Source: Planctomicrobium piriforme
Lineage (GTDB): Bacteria; Planctomycetota; Planctomycetia; Planctomycetales; Planctomycetaceae
Direction: 5' to 3'
Assembly (NCBI RefSeq): GCF_900113665.1
Contig: NZ_FOQD01000006.1
Location: 62,001 to 126,000 of the forward strand
Length of the DNA: 64,000 nt
Shown here: piece after piece, positions 1-7,529 of the stretch
Layout: each line of letters opens with the position of its first letter
How positions within the stretch are numbered: the first letter of the stretch is position 1
The notes under the pieces: generated by a model
Databases searched by the model: none
The model's input: the letters and a program-made list of their open reading frames with translations, nothing else
Told to the model about the DNA's origin: nothing
Translations under genes and position numbers: made by a program

Positions 1-917
1 GGATCGCCAATTTCGCCCAGTGCCGATGCCGCGCGGCAGATCACCAGATTCGATTTGTTTTTGAGGGCCGAAATCAGGGCCGGCAAAGCCAGCTCAGCAC
101 GACCGGCCATGACGGCGCCGAGCGCCTGTTCCCGCACGGCGTCGCTGTCATCCATCAACACCCGTTCGACAAGCGGGATCACAGGCCGCGAACCCTCGAT
201 CTGCCTGAGGATCTGCACGAACAACAGCCGCACGTCGACAACATTGTGTTTCGACATGAAATTCGCGAGAGCGGAAACGGCCTCGGGATCCTGCACCTTT
301 TGCAGTTCCGCCAGGCCTGAGAGTCGACGCTCCTGATTCGGACCCGTCAGCCAGCCGACCCACAACCGGACCTTCGGCATCCAGGCGAGCTCGGCCGTTT
401 TACGTGCGGAATTGGACTCGATGAGTTGCAACTCCTGCCGCGTGACCCAGCGTCCGTCATGACGGACGTACCCCCGTCCGGTCATCACGTCGTCCTGGGT
501 CAGCCAGCGGCCCAGGTGACGAACATAACCGAGCACACGCCGCGCATCGGGATGATCAGGGTCGAGATCGAGCACCTGCTCCAGTTGCTCCTGCCGTTCC
601 TCCAGCAATCCCTGCGTCCGGCACCATTCGGCCAACGCCAGGTGGGATTCCACCGTGCCGTCAGTCTGCCGCGATCGGGTGACGTACTCCTCCACCAGCG
701 GTGAACGACGGGAGACGAAGTCGATCTCATCCGACGGCAACGTGATGGTCGCACCCGACCGGGTTTTGACAGAGGTGACGCCGGTTCCCTGTCCGGCATC
801 CTGCAGCCGTCCCCGAACTTCGCCGCCCCCTTTGAGGCGCACCACATCCGCCTGTGCCGCCGTACAGAAGACGGTCACACACAGCACCGGAACCAGTTGC
901 GAGCGAAACAGAGACAT
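1..917 (-). CDS. Secreted HEAT-repeat-like protein, C-terminus cut by window edge
   Basis: An open frame runs from an ATG at 917 to the left edge without a stop (305 codons visible). The N-terminus has a signal peptide (hydrophobic stretch, then AQA before DVVRLKGG). Next come a short beta-rich region, a part with leucine- and alanine-rich helical pairs resembling TPR (about residues 90-130), and HEAT-like repeats containing DSDAVREQALGA and VICRAASALGEIGD close to the edge. Alternating helices of this kind usually form a scaffold for protein contacts; no enzyme motif is visible. The protein is probably periplasmic or surface-exposed. Proteins with this architecture are common in planctomycetes, but the function is unknown. 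It lies downstream of the permease on the same strand, separated by about 490 nt of repeats, so it is probably transcribed on its own. Confidence 0.75.
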   Translation of the reverse strand, partial: MSLFRSQLVPVLCVTVFCTAAQADVVRLKGGGEVRGRLQDAGQGTGVTSVKTRSGATITLPSDEIDFVSRRSPLVEEYVTRSRQTDGTVESHLALAEWCRTQGLLEERQEQLEQVLDLDPDHPDARRVLGYVRHLGRWLTQDDVMTGRGYVRHDGRWVTRQELQLIESNSARKTAELAWMPKVRLWVGWLTGPNQERRLSGLAELQKVQDPEAVSALANFMSKHNVVDVRLLFVQILRQIEGSRPVIPLVERVLMDDSDAVREQALGAVMAGRAELALPALISALKNKSNLVICRAASALGEIGD

Positions 918-1038
918 CTTCAGCGCCAAAATGAAGCGAAAAGCTCACCACCGATTGTAGCTGCCGAGGGTCGCCCGGCTCAAACAGAATCTGCCGCAAT
1001 TACGAAACCGACAGTCTTCACCCCGTTAAAGCCCCCCA

Positions 1039-1118
1039 ATTGTCCCGGACGCTCAGGGTTCATGCGGGAATATCTGACTCAATCTGTCCTGAAGCAATGA
1101 TTCAGCGTCCGGGACAAT
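1039..1118. repeat. 80-nt inverted-repeat element, copy A
   Basis: The ends are 15-nt perfect inverted repeats, ATTGTCCCGGACGCT and its complement. The interior differs from copies B and C although total length is the same 80 nt. No target-site duplication is visible. Confidence 0.85.
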
Positions 1119-1160
1119 GCCCTTGGAAAAAAGAAGGAGCCACGAGACTTTGCAGCGTGA

Positions 1161-1240
1161 ATTGTCCCGGACGCTCAGATGGGACCTGGAATGCCGAGGC
1201 CCAATTTTCCAAACATGGCCGCTTTAGCGTCCGGGACAAT
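1161..1240. repeat. 80-nt inverted-repeat element, copy B
   Basis: Same 15-nt terminal inverted repeats as copy A. The interior (ACCTGGAATGCCGAGGCC followed by an AT-richer part) is almost identical to copy C, with about four mismatches over 80 nt. Confidence 0.85.
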
Positions 1241-1326
1241 ACCCATGAGAAAAGGCTCTCATCTGAAGTCAGAGAAATAAGTTGAACATCAGAAAAGAAG
1301 AAAAGTCACGGAACTGCGAGACCAGA

Positions 1327-1406
1327 ACTGTCCCGGACGCTCAGGTGCGACCTGGAATGCCGAGGCCCAATTTTCCAAACATGGCCGCTTCAGCGTCCGG
1401 GACAAT
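1327..1406. repeat. 80-nt inverted-repeat element, copy C
   Basis: Nearly identical to copy B, with one mismatch in the left end (ACTGTCCCGG). It ends four bases before the stop codon of the permease gene on the minus strand, so its transcript hairpin could protect or terminate that mRNA. Confidence 0.85.
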
Positions 1407-1409
1407 GGC

Positions 1410-2669
1410 TCAATACCGGGTGAACATCAGCCACAGCACCCCCACAATGGTCGTCAGGACCGTCAGCACGACTCCAACCTTCAGGTATTCGAAAAAACTG
1501 ACGACGATCCCGGCTCGACGGGCCGTTTCCACCACAATCAGGTTCGCCACCGAGCCCAGCAGCGTCAGGTTCCCGGCGAGCGTGCTCGACATCGCCAGCG
1601 TCAGCCAACCCGCCTCAGGGTCGGCCAGATTGGGAATCAGCGACCGAAACAGCAGCACAGCCGGGACGTTGGAGACCAGATTCGACAGCACCACCGACAG
1701 TCCGGTGATCATGAGTACCGGCTGCTGAAAACTGGCGGCCCATTGATCGAGTCCCCAGGTGCGAACGACGTTCACCTCAAACGCCCGCACGACAATGAAC
1801 AGCCCGCTGAACATCAGCAGCAGTGCCCAATCGATGCGGCGATAGTACTTGTCGGACCTCACCCCGGAGAGCAGGGTCAGCGCCGCAGCACACAACGCCA
1901 CAATCGCGATCGGAAACCCGGCAAAGAACAGAGCGACGGTTGCTCCTGTAATCAACAGGCTGCGAACAAGCAGTCGCCGATGCACCTTTGAACTGCGGTG
2001 CGTGAGACCCGTCGCTTTGACCACATCACTCTGTCCAGCCGACCGTAATTGTCGACGGTACACCAGCGCGACGATCGCAAAGTTCAGGAGCAATCCAATC
2101 ACCGCCACCGGCGCTAATCGAGACGCGAACCGCAGATACGAAATACCCGAAAGAGAACCGATGATGATGTTCTGCGGATTGCCGGTAATCGTTGCCACCG
2201 ACCCGATATTCGACGCCGTGGCCAGCCCGATCAGATAAGGAAGGGGAGGGCGTTTCAGCCGCAGACAGAGCGACAGCACCAGCGGAGTGAGCGCCACACA
2301 CACAACGTCATTCACCAACAGTGCCGACAAGCAGCCTGAGAGAGCGATCGTCATCGCCAGCAACGTGTACGCGCCGGAAAAATGCGTTGCGATCAGATCC
2401 GTCGCCCAGGCAAAGAACCCGGCCAACTGCAATGACGTGACGACGATCATCATCCCCAGCAGCAGCACAACCGTTTCTGCATCGACCGCGGCAGCGGCAT
2501 CGTGCATGGCGATCGCGCCAACTCCCAGCATCGCCGCAGCACCTGCCATGGCGATGCCCGCCCGATCGATCCGCAGGCCAGGCAGGCCACCCCAGGCCAG
2601 TCCGAGATAGGTGACAGTGAAAATGACCACCGTCACCCAATACGTCATATGGCCTGACAAGATCGTCAT
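1410..2669 (-). CDS. ArsB/NhaD-superfamily (SLC13/CitM-like) membrane permease
   Basis: This 419-aa protein is almost entirely hydrophobic, with 10-12 predicted membrane helices. Two inverted halves carry the family signatures: ALLVNDVVCVALTPLV and ITGNPQNIIIG in the first half, SNLVSNVPAVLLF and TLAGNLTLLGSVANLIVVE in the second. Such Asn-rich helix-break motifs bind the ion and anion in this superfamily, which includes arsenite, citrate and Na+/H+ transporters; the substrate cannot be told from sequence. It sits in the inner membrane. The ATG at 2669 is used; a second ATG at 2648 (MTYWV) is equally possible because neither has a strong ribosome site. It lies 37 nt downstream of the amino-acid permease on the same strand, so the two may be cotranscribed. 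Confidence 0.85.
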   Translation of the reverse strand: MTILSGHMTYWVTVVIFTVTYLGLAWGGLPGLRIDRAGIAMAGAAAMLGVGAIAMHDAAAAVDAETVVLLLGMMIVVTSLQLAGFFAWATDLIATHFSGAYTLLAMTIALSGCLSALLVNDVVCVALTPLVLSLCLRLKRPPLPYLIGLATASNIGSVATITGNPQNIIIGSLSGISYLRFASRLAPVAVIGLLLNFAIVALVYRRQLRSAGQSDVVKATGLTHRSSKVHRRLLVRSLLITGATVALFFAGFPIAIVALCAAALTLLSGVRSDKYYRRIDWALLLMFSGLFIVVRAFEVNVVRTWGLDQWAASFQQPVLMITGLSVVLSNLVSNVPAVLLFRSLIPNLADPEAGWLTLAMSSTLAGNLTLLGSVANLIVVETARRAGIVVSFFEYLKVGVVLTVLTTIVGVLWLMFTRY

Positions 2670-2706
2670 CCTGCTGCTGATGCGGGCCCGGCATCATTTG
2701 AAAACG

Positions 2707-4437
2707 TCATGCAAGTTCGCTCGCACGGGTCCGCAACACGCTGCTGCGCATTCCATACGCAAGATAGATCATCATCCCCAGGGCCAGCCAGACCACCAGC
2801 CGCATCCAGGTATCCAGCGGCAAAAAGAACATCAGCGCCAGATTGACAAAGATGCCTGCCGGAGCGACCAGAAACAGCGCCGGACAACGGAACGGTCGAT
2901 GCACCTCCGGGCGACGAATTCGCAGCACTAGCACCGATCCGCAGACCAGCACGAAGGCCATCAGCGTGCCGATGCTCACCATTTCTTCCAGCATCCGGAT
3001 CGGCGTGAAGCCTGACACTAGGGCGATGACGAGGCCTGTCAGGATCGTCGAACGGTACGGGGTGCGGTACTTCGGATGGACGGCCGCAAACACCTGTTTC
3101 GGCAACAGTCCGTCACGCGCCATCGCCAGAAACACCCGCGACTGACTCAGGAAGGTCACGAGGATGACGCTCGTCATTCCGGCCAGGGCGCCAATCGCAA
3201 TCAGTCCGGCGAGCGAATTCAGCAGCCAGCTTTTCTGAATCACCGCCTGCTTCCGGAACGCCTCGGCCACTGCTGCTTTGGGGTCGATATCGGGGTATTG
3301 CTCCATCCCGGTAATCACACCGGCCACGAGCATGTACAGCACCGTACACAGAATCAGCGACCCGAGAATTGCCAGCGGCACGTCACGCTGCGGGTTCACT
3401 GCTTCTTCGGCATGCGTCGAGATCGAATCGAAGCCCACATAGGCGAAGAACACGAGTGCCGCGCCGACCATGATGCCTGAGAAGCCATACGGCATGAACG
3501 GGCTGCGAACCGCTTCATCGACCGGCTCGAGCCAACTCTTGATCCCCAGCACCGCGAGCATTCCCCATTTCTTGGCTTCATTGGGGAGGTTTCCAAAACT
3601 GGTCTTTTCGTTCTCCGACATCCCTTCGGCAATCGCGGGATGGGCGTCGAGCAGGTTCTGGCCGGTTTTTAATCCGGTATAAGCGCCGTCGGGAATTTTC
3701 GCGGCCACATCAGGATGGCGGCGGAGATAGTCGCCCACGTCGACGTCTTTGCGACGTTCGACCGGCACGCCCGTCCAGTTGTCCATGCTGACATAACTGA
3801 CCCCGAGGCCGATCACCAGTAACACCACCGCCAGTTTGACGACCACGAGGACGGCGTTTGTCGTGGCGCTTTCGCGAATCCCGATCACCAGCACGACGGT
3901 GGTCGCCAGCATGATGAGGATCGCCGGCAGATTGACGAACGCCTGCACCGCATGCCCCCCCACCATCACCGGGGTAAAGGGATCAGACGTGAGGACGGGA
4001 GGGATTTCTATGCCGAATAACGTCTGCAGCGCGACATTGAGATAGTGCGTCCAGTGCGCAGCGACCACTCCACAGGCCATCGCGTATTCGAGGATCAGAT
4101 CCCAGCCAATGATCCACGCCCAGACTTCGCCCAGCGTGGCATAGGTATAGGTGTACGCGCTGCCGGCCACCGGGGCCATGGCGGCGAATTCCGAATAGCA
4201 GAGTGCTGCAAAAACGCAGGCGACCCCTGCCAGGGCGAACGAGAGGACCACCGCCGGCCCGGCATCGTTTGCCGCCACGCGGCCGGTCATCGCGAAGATG
4301 CCCGCCCCGATGATCGCCCCCACCCCTAACGATGTCAGCGACACCGGACCCAGCACGCGATGAAGAGATTGCTGGCCTTGCACCTCTTCATTCAACATTT
4401 CCAGGGTCTTGCGTTCAAACAGATGCTTCCAGGCCAT
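2707..4437 (-). CDS. APC-superfamily amino-acid permease (cationic amino-acid transporter type)
   Basis: The protein starts MAWKHLFERKTLE and is followed by GVGAIIGAGIFAMTG, the substrate-binding helix-1 motif of APC transporters; YSEFAAMAPVAGSAYTY and FFAYVGFDSISTHAEEAVNPQRDVP are also typical of the CAT/YfnA branch. There are about 12-14 membrane helices. Start choice: the ATG at 4437 has AGGAAG eight bases upstream, whereas the ATG at 4482 has no such site, giving 576 aa. An unusual soluble segment of roughly 90 residues (around DNWTGVPVERR to IKSWLEPVDEAVRSPF) sits between two helices, longer than in typical family members. It likely imports or exchanges amino acids across the inner membrane; the exact substrate is unknown. 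Confidence 0.88.
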   Translation of the reverse strand: MAWKHLFERKTLEMLNEEVQGQQSLHRVLGPVSLTSLGVGAIIGAGIFAMTGRVAANDAGPAVVLSFALAGVACVFAALCYSEFAAMAPVAGSAYTYTYATLGEVWAWIIGWDLILEYAMACGVVAAHWTHYLNVALQTLFGIEIPPVLTSDPFTPVMVGGHAVQAFVNLPAILIMLATTVVLVIGIRESATTNAVLVVVKLAVVLLVIGLGVSYVSMDNWTGVPVERRKDVDVGDYLRRHPDVAAKIPDGAYTGLKTGQNLLDAHPAIAEGMSENEKTSFGNLPNEAKKWGMLAVLGIKSWLEPVDEAVRSPFMPYGFSGIMVGAALVFFAYVGFDSISTHAEEAVNPQRDVPLAILGSLILCTVLYMLVAGVITGMEQYPDIDPKAAVAEAFRKQAVIQKSWLLNSLAGLIAIGALAGMTSVILVTFLSQSRVFLAMARDGLLPKQVFAAVHPKYRTPYRSTILTGLVIALVSGFTPIRMLEEMVSIGTLMAFVLVCGSVLVLRIRRPEVHRPFRCPALFLVAPAGIFVNLALMFFLPLDTWMRLVVWLALGMMIYLAYGMRSSVLRTRASELA

Positions 4438-4778
4438 GAAATCTTCCTGCCGTAACTGAGACCGTTCCTTGAGCTGAGGCACACTGCAAGAGACTCGGCA
4501 TGCACACTGTAATCAGATTGCAAGGGTTTGCACCTGAGTTCGGGTTGAGAAACGCATTGCCGTGCGAAACCTCTTCTGACAAGAAGCCCTTCACAATCAG
4601 ACGGCAATGCATTCGTAACCACCGAGGTTTCCGGCAGCCGGCAGTTTATTACGGCAAAGTTCGCGAATCCCGATGTCGTCGATCCCTGCCGTTGCGCTGG
4701 CGGCATGACGATTTTCGCGGTACGCTGGCTTTCGCCGTGCGAGACTCCCCGTTCGATGCCGTGCAGGACAGAGTTGCC

Positions 4779-5723
4779 ATGCGTGATGCCGCCCCGTCTT
4801 CTCTGACTCCTTTCCTGAGCCGGAGAACATTCCTACAGACCGCCGCCGCGGCCACATTCGCCAGCGGCTTGCCCGTCTTGGCTGCCAACCCCATCACGCG
4901 GAACGGCAAACCGTTCTTCAAGCTCTCCCTGGCGGCGTACTCGTTTCACCGGCAGATGGTGCGGAACTGGCCCAAGCCCTCCGAGAAGCCAGGCGCGATG
5001 AGCCTCGTCGACGTCGTCAACTACTGCGCCGAGGAGAATCTCGATGCCGTCGAACTCACCAGCTACTACTTCCCGAATCCATTGACGCCCGCCTATCTGA
5101 TGCAGCTCAAGGAACAGACGTTCCGACTCGGCCTCGACATCTCCGGCACCGCCATCGGCAACGACTTCTGCCTCCCCCCCGGTCCGGAACGTGACGCCCA
5201 GCTCGCCCTGTGCCGGCAATGGATCGACTACGCCGCCGACATGGGCGCGCCGGTGATCCGCATCTTCGCGGGTCAGGTTCCCAAAGGAGACACCGAAGAG
5301 AACGCCACCGCCCGTTGCGTCGCCGCCATCAACGAGTCCCTGCAATACGCCGCACAAAAAGGCATCGTCCTCGGCCTGGAGAACCATCACGGCATCACCA
5401 GCACCCCCGAACAGTTGCTGAACATCGTCCGTCAGGTCGAACCCTCTCCCTGGTTCGGCATTAATTTCGACTCCGGGAATTTCAAAACGGCCGACCCCTA
5501 CGGCGATCTCGAGAAGATCGCCCCGTACGCCGTAAACGCCCAGATCAAGGTGGTCGTCAGCCCCAACAACGGCTCGAAAGTCCCTACCGATTTGAAACGG
5601 GTCGTCTCGATGCTGAAACAGGCCAACTATCGCGGCTACATCGTCCTCGAATACGAAGAGCCGGAAGATCCACGGGTGGAAATCCCGAAGTACCTGGACC
5701 AGTTGCGGGAACTGATTGCATAA
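4779..5723 (+). CDS. Tat-exported sugar phosphate isomerase/epimerase-like TIM-barrel protein
   Basis: The 314-aa protein starts at the ATG at 4779, preceded by AGGACAG. The frame is open further upstream, but the real N-terminus is indicated by a twin-arginine signal, SRRTFLQTAAAATF, ending near VLAA. The mature part is an AP-endonuclease-2/xylose-isomerase-like barrel: candidate metal residues are the Glu in LGLENHHG, the Asp in INFDSGNF and the Glu in IVLEYEEPED. The usual His in the sixth strand (HIKD type) is Gln (AQIKVV), so the metal site is not standard. Such exported proteins are abundant in planctomycetes and are thought to act on sugars or inositols in the periplasm. The substrate is unknown. 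Confidence 0.85.
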   Translation: MRDAAPSSLTPFLSRRTFLQTAAAATFASGLPVLAANPITRNGKPFFKLSLAAYSFHRQMVRNWPKPSEKPGAMSLVDVVNYCAEENLDAVELTSYYFPNPLTPAYLMQLKEQTFRLGLDISGTAIGNDFCLPPGPERDAQLALCRQWIDYAADMGAPVIRIFAGQVPKGDTEENATARCVAAINESLQYAAQKGIVLGLENHHGITSTPEQLLNIVRQVEPSPWFGINFDSGNFKTADPYGDLEKIAPYAVNAQIKVVVSPNNGSKVPTDLKRVVSMLKQANYRGYIVLEYEEPEDPRVEIPKYLDQLRELIA

Positions 5724-5778
5724 CGACACGTTCGCGGCCGCAGCTCAGCGGCATCGCGGGCATCAGAGTGAGCGGGCC

Positions 5779-6522
5779 ATGAGACAAGTTTTCGTTGTGA
5801 TCGGCGTTGCCGTCGCGGTGCTGCTGTGCGGCGGCACTTTCGCTGTCGCGCAGCCGGAAGGGTTTGTCGGCGCTGTCGCCGGCCCCAAAGTCGACGTTCT
5901 CTTCCTGCCCATTCGCGGCACGGCAGCCAATGGGCGACTCCCCAAGAACAGCAAACTGCTGCCGATTCACAATCTCGAATTCACCGGCCCGCAACCATCC
6001 CATCCATTTGTTCTCGGCAACTTCTCGTCCGATGCACAGTGGGGCATCGTCGATGGCTTTCTTCAAGTGGTCGACGGCAAAAACGCCGCCCTGCAGATCG
6101 CCTGGGCCGACGAGTTCCAGCTTGAAGGAATCATGGAACAGGCCGGTTTCGGCGGTTGGTTCTTTCTCGTCGGCTGGGACGAAGGCCGCGGGTTCGCCAT
6201 CCACAACGTCACGATGAAAGAAAGCGGCAGCCCCTGGCACGTCAGCGAGTTTCGCGGCGCCAAAGCAATCGAAGGCCGCTCGCAGGAGCTCGACAAGTAC
6301 GAGTGGAAAGGAGAGCAGCCCTTTCGACTCGCCATCGCCGACGCGAAGGTAACGCTCGAAGTCGGACGGCATCGCGTCCTCAGCGAACAGGTCATCGAAG
6401 GCTATACGCCAGGCCGGGTGATCGTCGGGGTGTACGACACCAGTTATGGCCCGCGGCCGCTGCGAATCAAGTCGTTGAAGATTCAGGCCAAGAAACCGGC
6501 CCCGGCCGAAAAACCGGAATGA
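5779..6522 (+). CDS. Secreted protein with a concanavalin-like (DUF1080-type) fold, function unknown
   Basis: The 247-aa protein starts at the ATG at 5779 with a signal peptide (RQVFVVIGVAVAVLLCGGTFAVAQ). The remainder is beta-rich, with WGIVDGFLQVVDG, GGWFFLVGWDEGRGFAI and GYTPGRVIVGVYDTSYGPRPLRIKSLKIQ; this pattern of WxIxDG...LxVxDGxxxxxxxW fits LamG or 3-keto-disaccharide hydrolase-like (DUF1080) domains. No catalytic residue can be named. It lies 55 nt behind the isomerase-like gene in the same direction, so the two probably form an operon for periplasmic carbohydrate use. The assignment is by pattern only. Confidence 0.7.
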   Translation: MRQVFVVIGVAVAVLLCGGTFAVAQPEGFVGAVAGPKVDVLFLPIRGTAANGRLPKNSKLLPIHNLEFTGPQPSHPFVLGNFSSDAQWGIVDGFLQVVDGKNAALQIAWADEFQLEGIMEQAGFGGWFFLVGWDEGRGFAIHNVTMKESGSPWHVSEFRGAKAIEGRSQELDKYEWKGEQPFRLAIADAKVTLEVGRHRVLSEQVIEGYTPGRVIVGVYDTSYGPRPLRIKSLKIQAKKPAPAEKPE

Positions 6523-6831
6523 GGTTTCATACCCCCCTCGCCCCTGCCAAAAAACGAACAGGGCTGGGGAGAGGGGCCGGGGGTGAGGGGCAAACGACAT
6601 TGCAGCGCATCCTTGATTCCGGACATGCTCCGCACGCACTGTTTGCTCCTGATGACCATTTTTGCGTGACGGTTGTGCAGGCAATGCCGTTCGTAGCGAC
6701 AGCCGGTACACGAACTCGCTTTCTTTCCCCTCAACCGATTTGATTTCAAAACGTGCTTTTTGCAGTGCGCTAGAGTTGGTGACGGACCCCAACACGGAAA
6801 AAGCCCTACCCATCAAGGGCTGAGTTTTGCC
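6523..6831. other. Intergenic stretch with one GC-rich repeat
   Basis: It holds the GC-rich repeat at 6532-6590. The rest (6600-6831) shows no coding frame with good start context and no clear promoter; it ends at the small membrane-protein ORF. Confidence 0.5.
6532..6590. repeat. GC-rich inverted repeat of the CCCCTCGCCCC...GGGTGAGGGG family
   Basis: CCCCTCGCCCCTG on the left and GGGGAGAGGGGCCGGGGG plus TGAGGGG on the right can fold back on each other. Related copies occur at 31260, 31391, 35508 and 46899. It lies 9 nt after the stop codon of the upstream gene and may act in termination or mRNA stability. Confidence 0.75.
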
Positions 6832-6951
6832 ATGAATCTCTATCGTTTTCTGCACGACCACCTGATGCACGCCAGCGCCACCGACTACGGCGTCCTCGCA
6901 CTGTCGGCCGTCATCGCCGTCTGGTTCTTCGTGAACTACAAGCTCGACTAG
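6832..6951 (+). CDS. Putative 39-aa single-span membrane protein
   Basis: The ORF encodes MNLYRFLHDHLMHASATD, then a hydrophobic span (YGVLALSAVIAVWFFV) and a short polar end NYKLD. This is a plausible inner-membrane miniprotein with the C-terminus cytoplasmic or periplasmic. The upstream GGGCTGAG is only a weak ribosome site. The TAG stop codon is part of a perfect hairpin (6949-6965), which is what one expects at the end of a real transcript. No homologue is recognised, so this is a tentative call. Confidence 0.45.
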   Translation: MNLYRFLHDHLMHASATDYGVLALSAVIAVWFFVNYKLD

Positions 6952-6965
6952 AGCAGTTTGCTCTA
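6949..6965. terminator. Perfect short hairpin TAGAGCA-GTT-TGCTCTA
   Basis: Seven-base arms with a three-base loop, starting at the stop codon of the small ORF. No T-run follows, so it is a stability or termination hairpin or a small repeat rather than a textbook rho-independent terminator. Confidence 0.45.
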
Positions 6966-7051
6966 CCGGGTGCAGGCGAATGGACGACTTTGAACTGATG
7001 AAAGCCGCTCTTATCGCCTGCGGAACGACGAATACGAAATAGCAAAATGCG

Positions 7052-7429
7052 TTAGGCACCCGCGGGAAACTCTTCCTGCAGCCGGTCCAGCAAGATCTCC
7101 AGCATCCGCGGATGCAGCCCCAACGGCGGACAGAGCTGACAGGTCACCCCCGGGTGTTCCTGCATGAACTCCAGTCTGGCGTTCTCCAGATCCCGCGTCA
7201 CATGCGCGCCTGCCGAGAGAAAATACGGCAGCATCTTGATCGAACTTGCTCCCCCTTCCACGCAGCGTCGCAGGCCGTGCGGGATGGTCGGGTCGGCCAG
7301 TTCCAGGTAGGCAATCTCCACGATCGCTTCCTCCACGCGCGGCCGCAGTTGGGCTGCGACCCGTTCGAGATCGGCGTTCGCCTCTGGTCGGCGGCTGCCA
7401 TGTGCGATCAGAAGAATTGCTGCCGACAT
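7052..7429 (-). CDS. cbiX: CbiX/SirB-type sirohydrochlorin chelatase (single-domain)
   Basis: The 125-aa protein starts MSAAILLIAHGSRRPEAN, with the LLxAHGS motif whose His is the metal-insertion residue of class II chelatases. YLELADPTIPHGLRRCVEGGA and IKMLPYFLSAGAHVTRDL supply the second conserved His (GAHV) and the substrate-side residues. Single-domain CbiX inserts cobalt or iron into sirohydrochlorin for cobalamin or siroheme. The start at 7429 is set by a strong AAAGGAG six bases upstream; a longer frame to 7480 has no such site. It is divergent from the kinase gene and no other tetrapyrrole gene lies nearby. Confidence 0.88.
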   Translation of the reverse strand: MSAAILLIAHGSRRPEANADLERVAAQLRPRVEEAIVEIAYLELADPTIPHGLRRCVEGGASSIKMLPYFLSAGAHVTRDLENARLEFMQEHPGVTCQLCPPLGLHPRMLEILLDRLQEEFPAGA

Positions 7430-7529
7430 GCCGGCTCCTTTAGACTGTGATGATGGAAGACGCCGCAGCGTGCGGAACATCGCCTGCAGGACATCATTCT
7501 TTCACACTGCTGCTTCGCGGCCAATCCTC

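Larger units (their letters stand above)
918..1409. other. Intergenic repeat cluster without genes
   Basis: No convincing coding frame is present here. The stretch holds three 80-nt inverted-repeat elements (listed separately) and A-rich linkers, including a small ATGAGA/TCTCAT inverted pair near 1244-1261. Both neighbouring genes are on the minus strand, so this is the 3' flank of the permease and the 5' flank of the HEAT-like gene; a promoter for the latter must lie here but no clear -35/-10 pair was found. Confidence 0.6.

Noticed and set aside
918..1409. CRISPR array
   Set aside because: Three related units only, each an inverted-repeat element with different gaps (42 and 86 nt) and no constant spacer length; no cas gene nearby.
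4833..5729. 298-codon minus-strand frame opposite the isomerase-like gene
   Set aside because: The plus-strand frame has a Tat signal and family motifs; the antisense frame mirrors its codon bias (long runs of V, D, G) with no domain.
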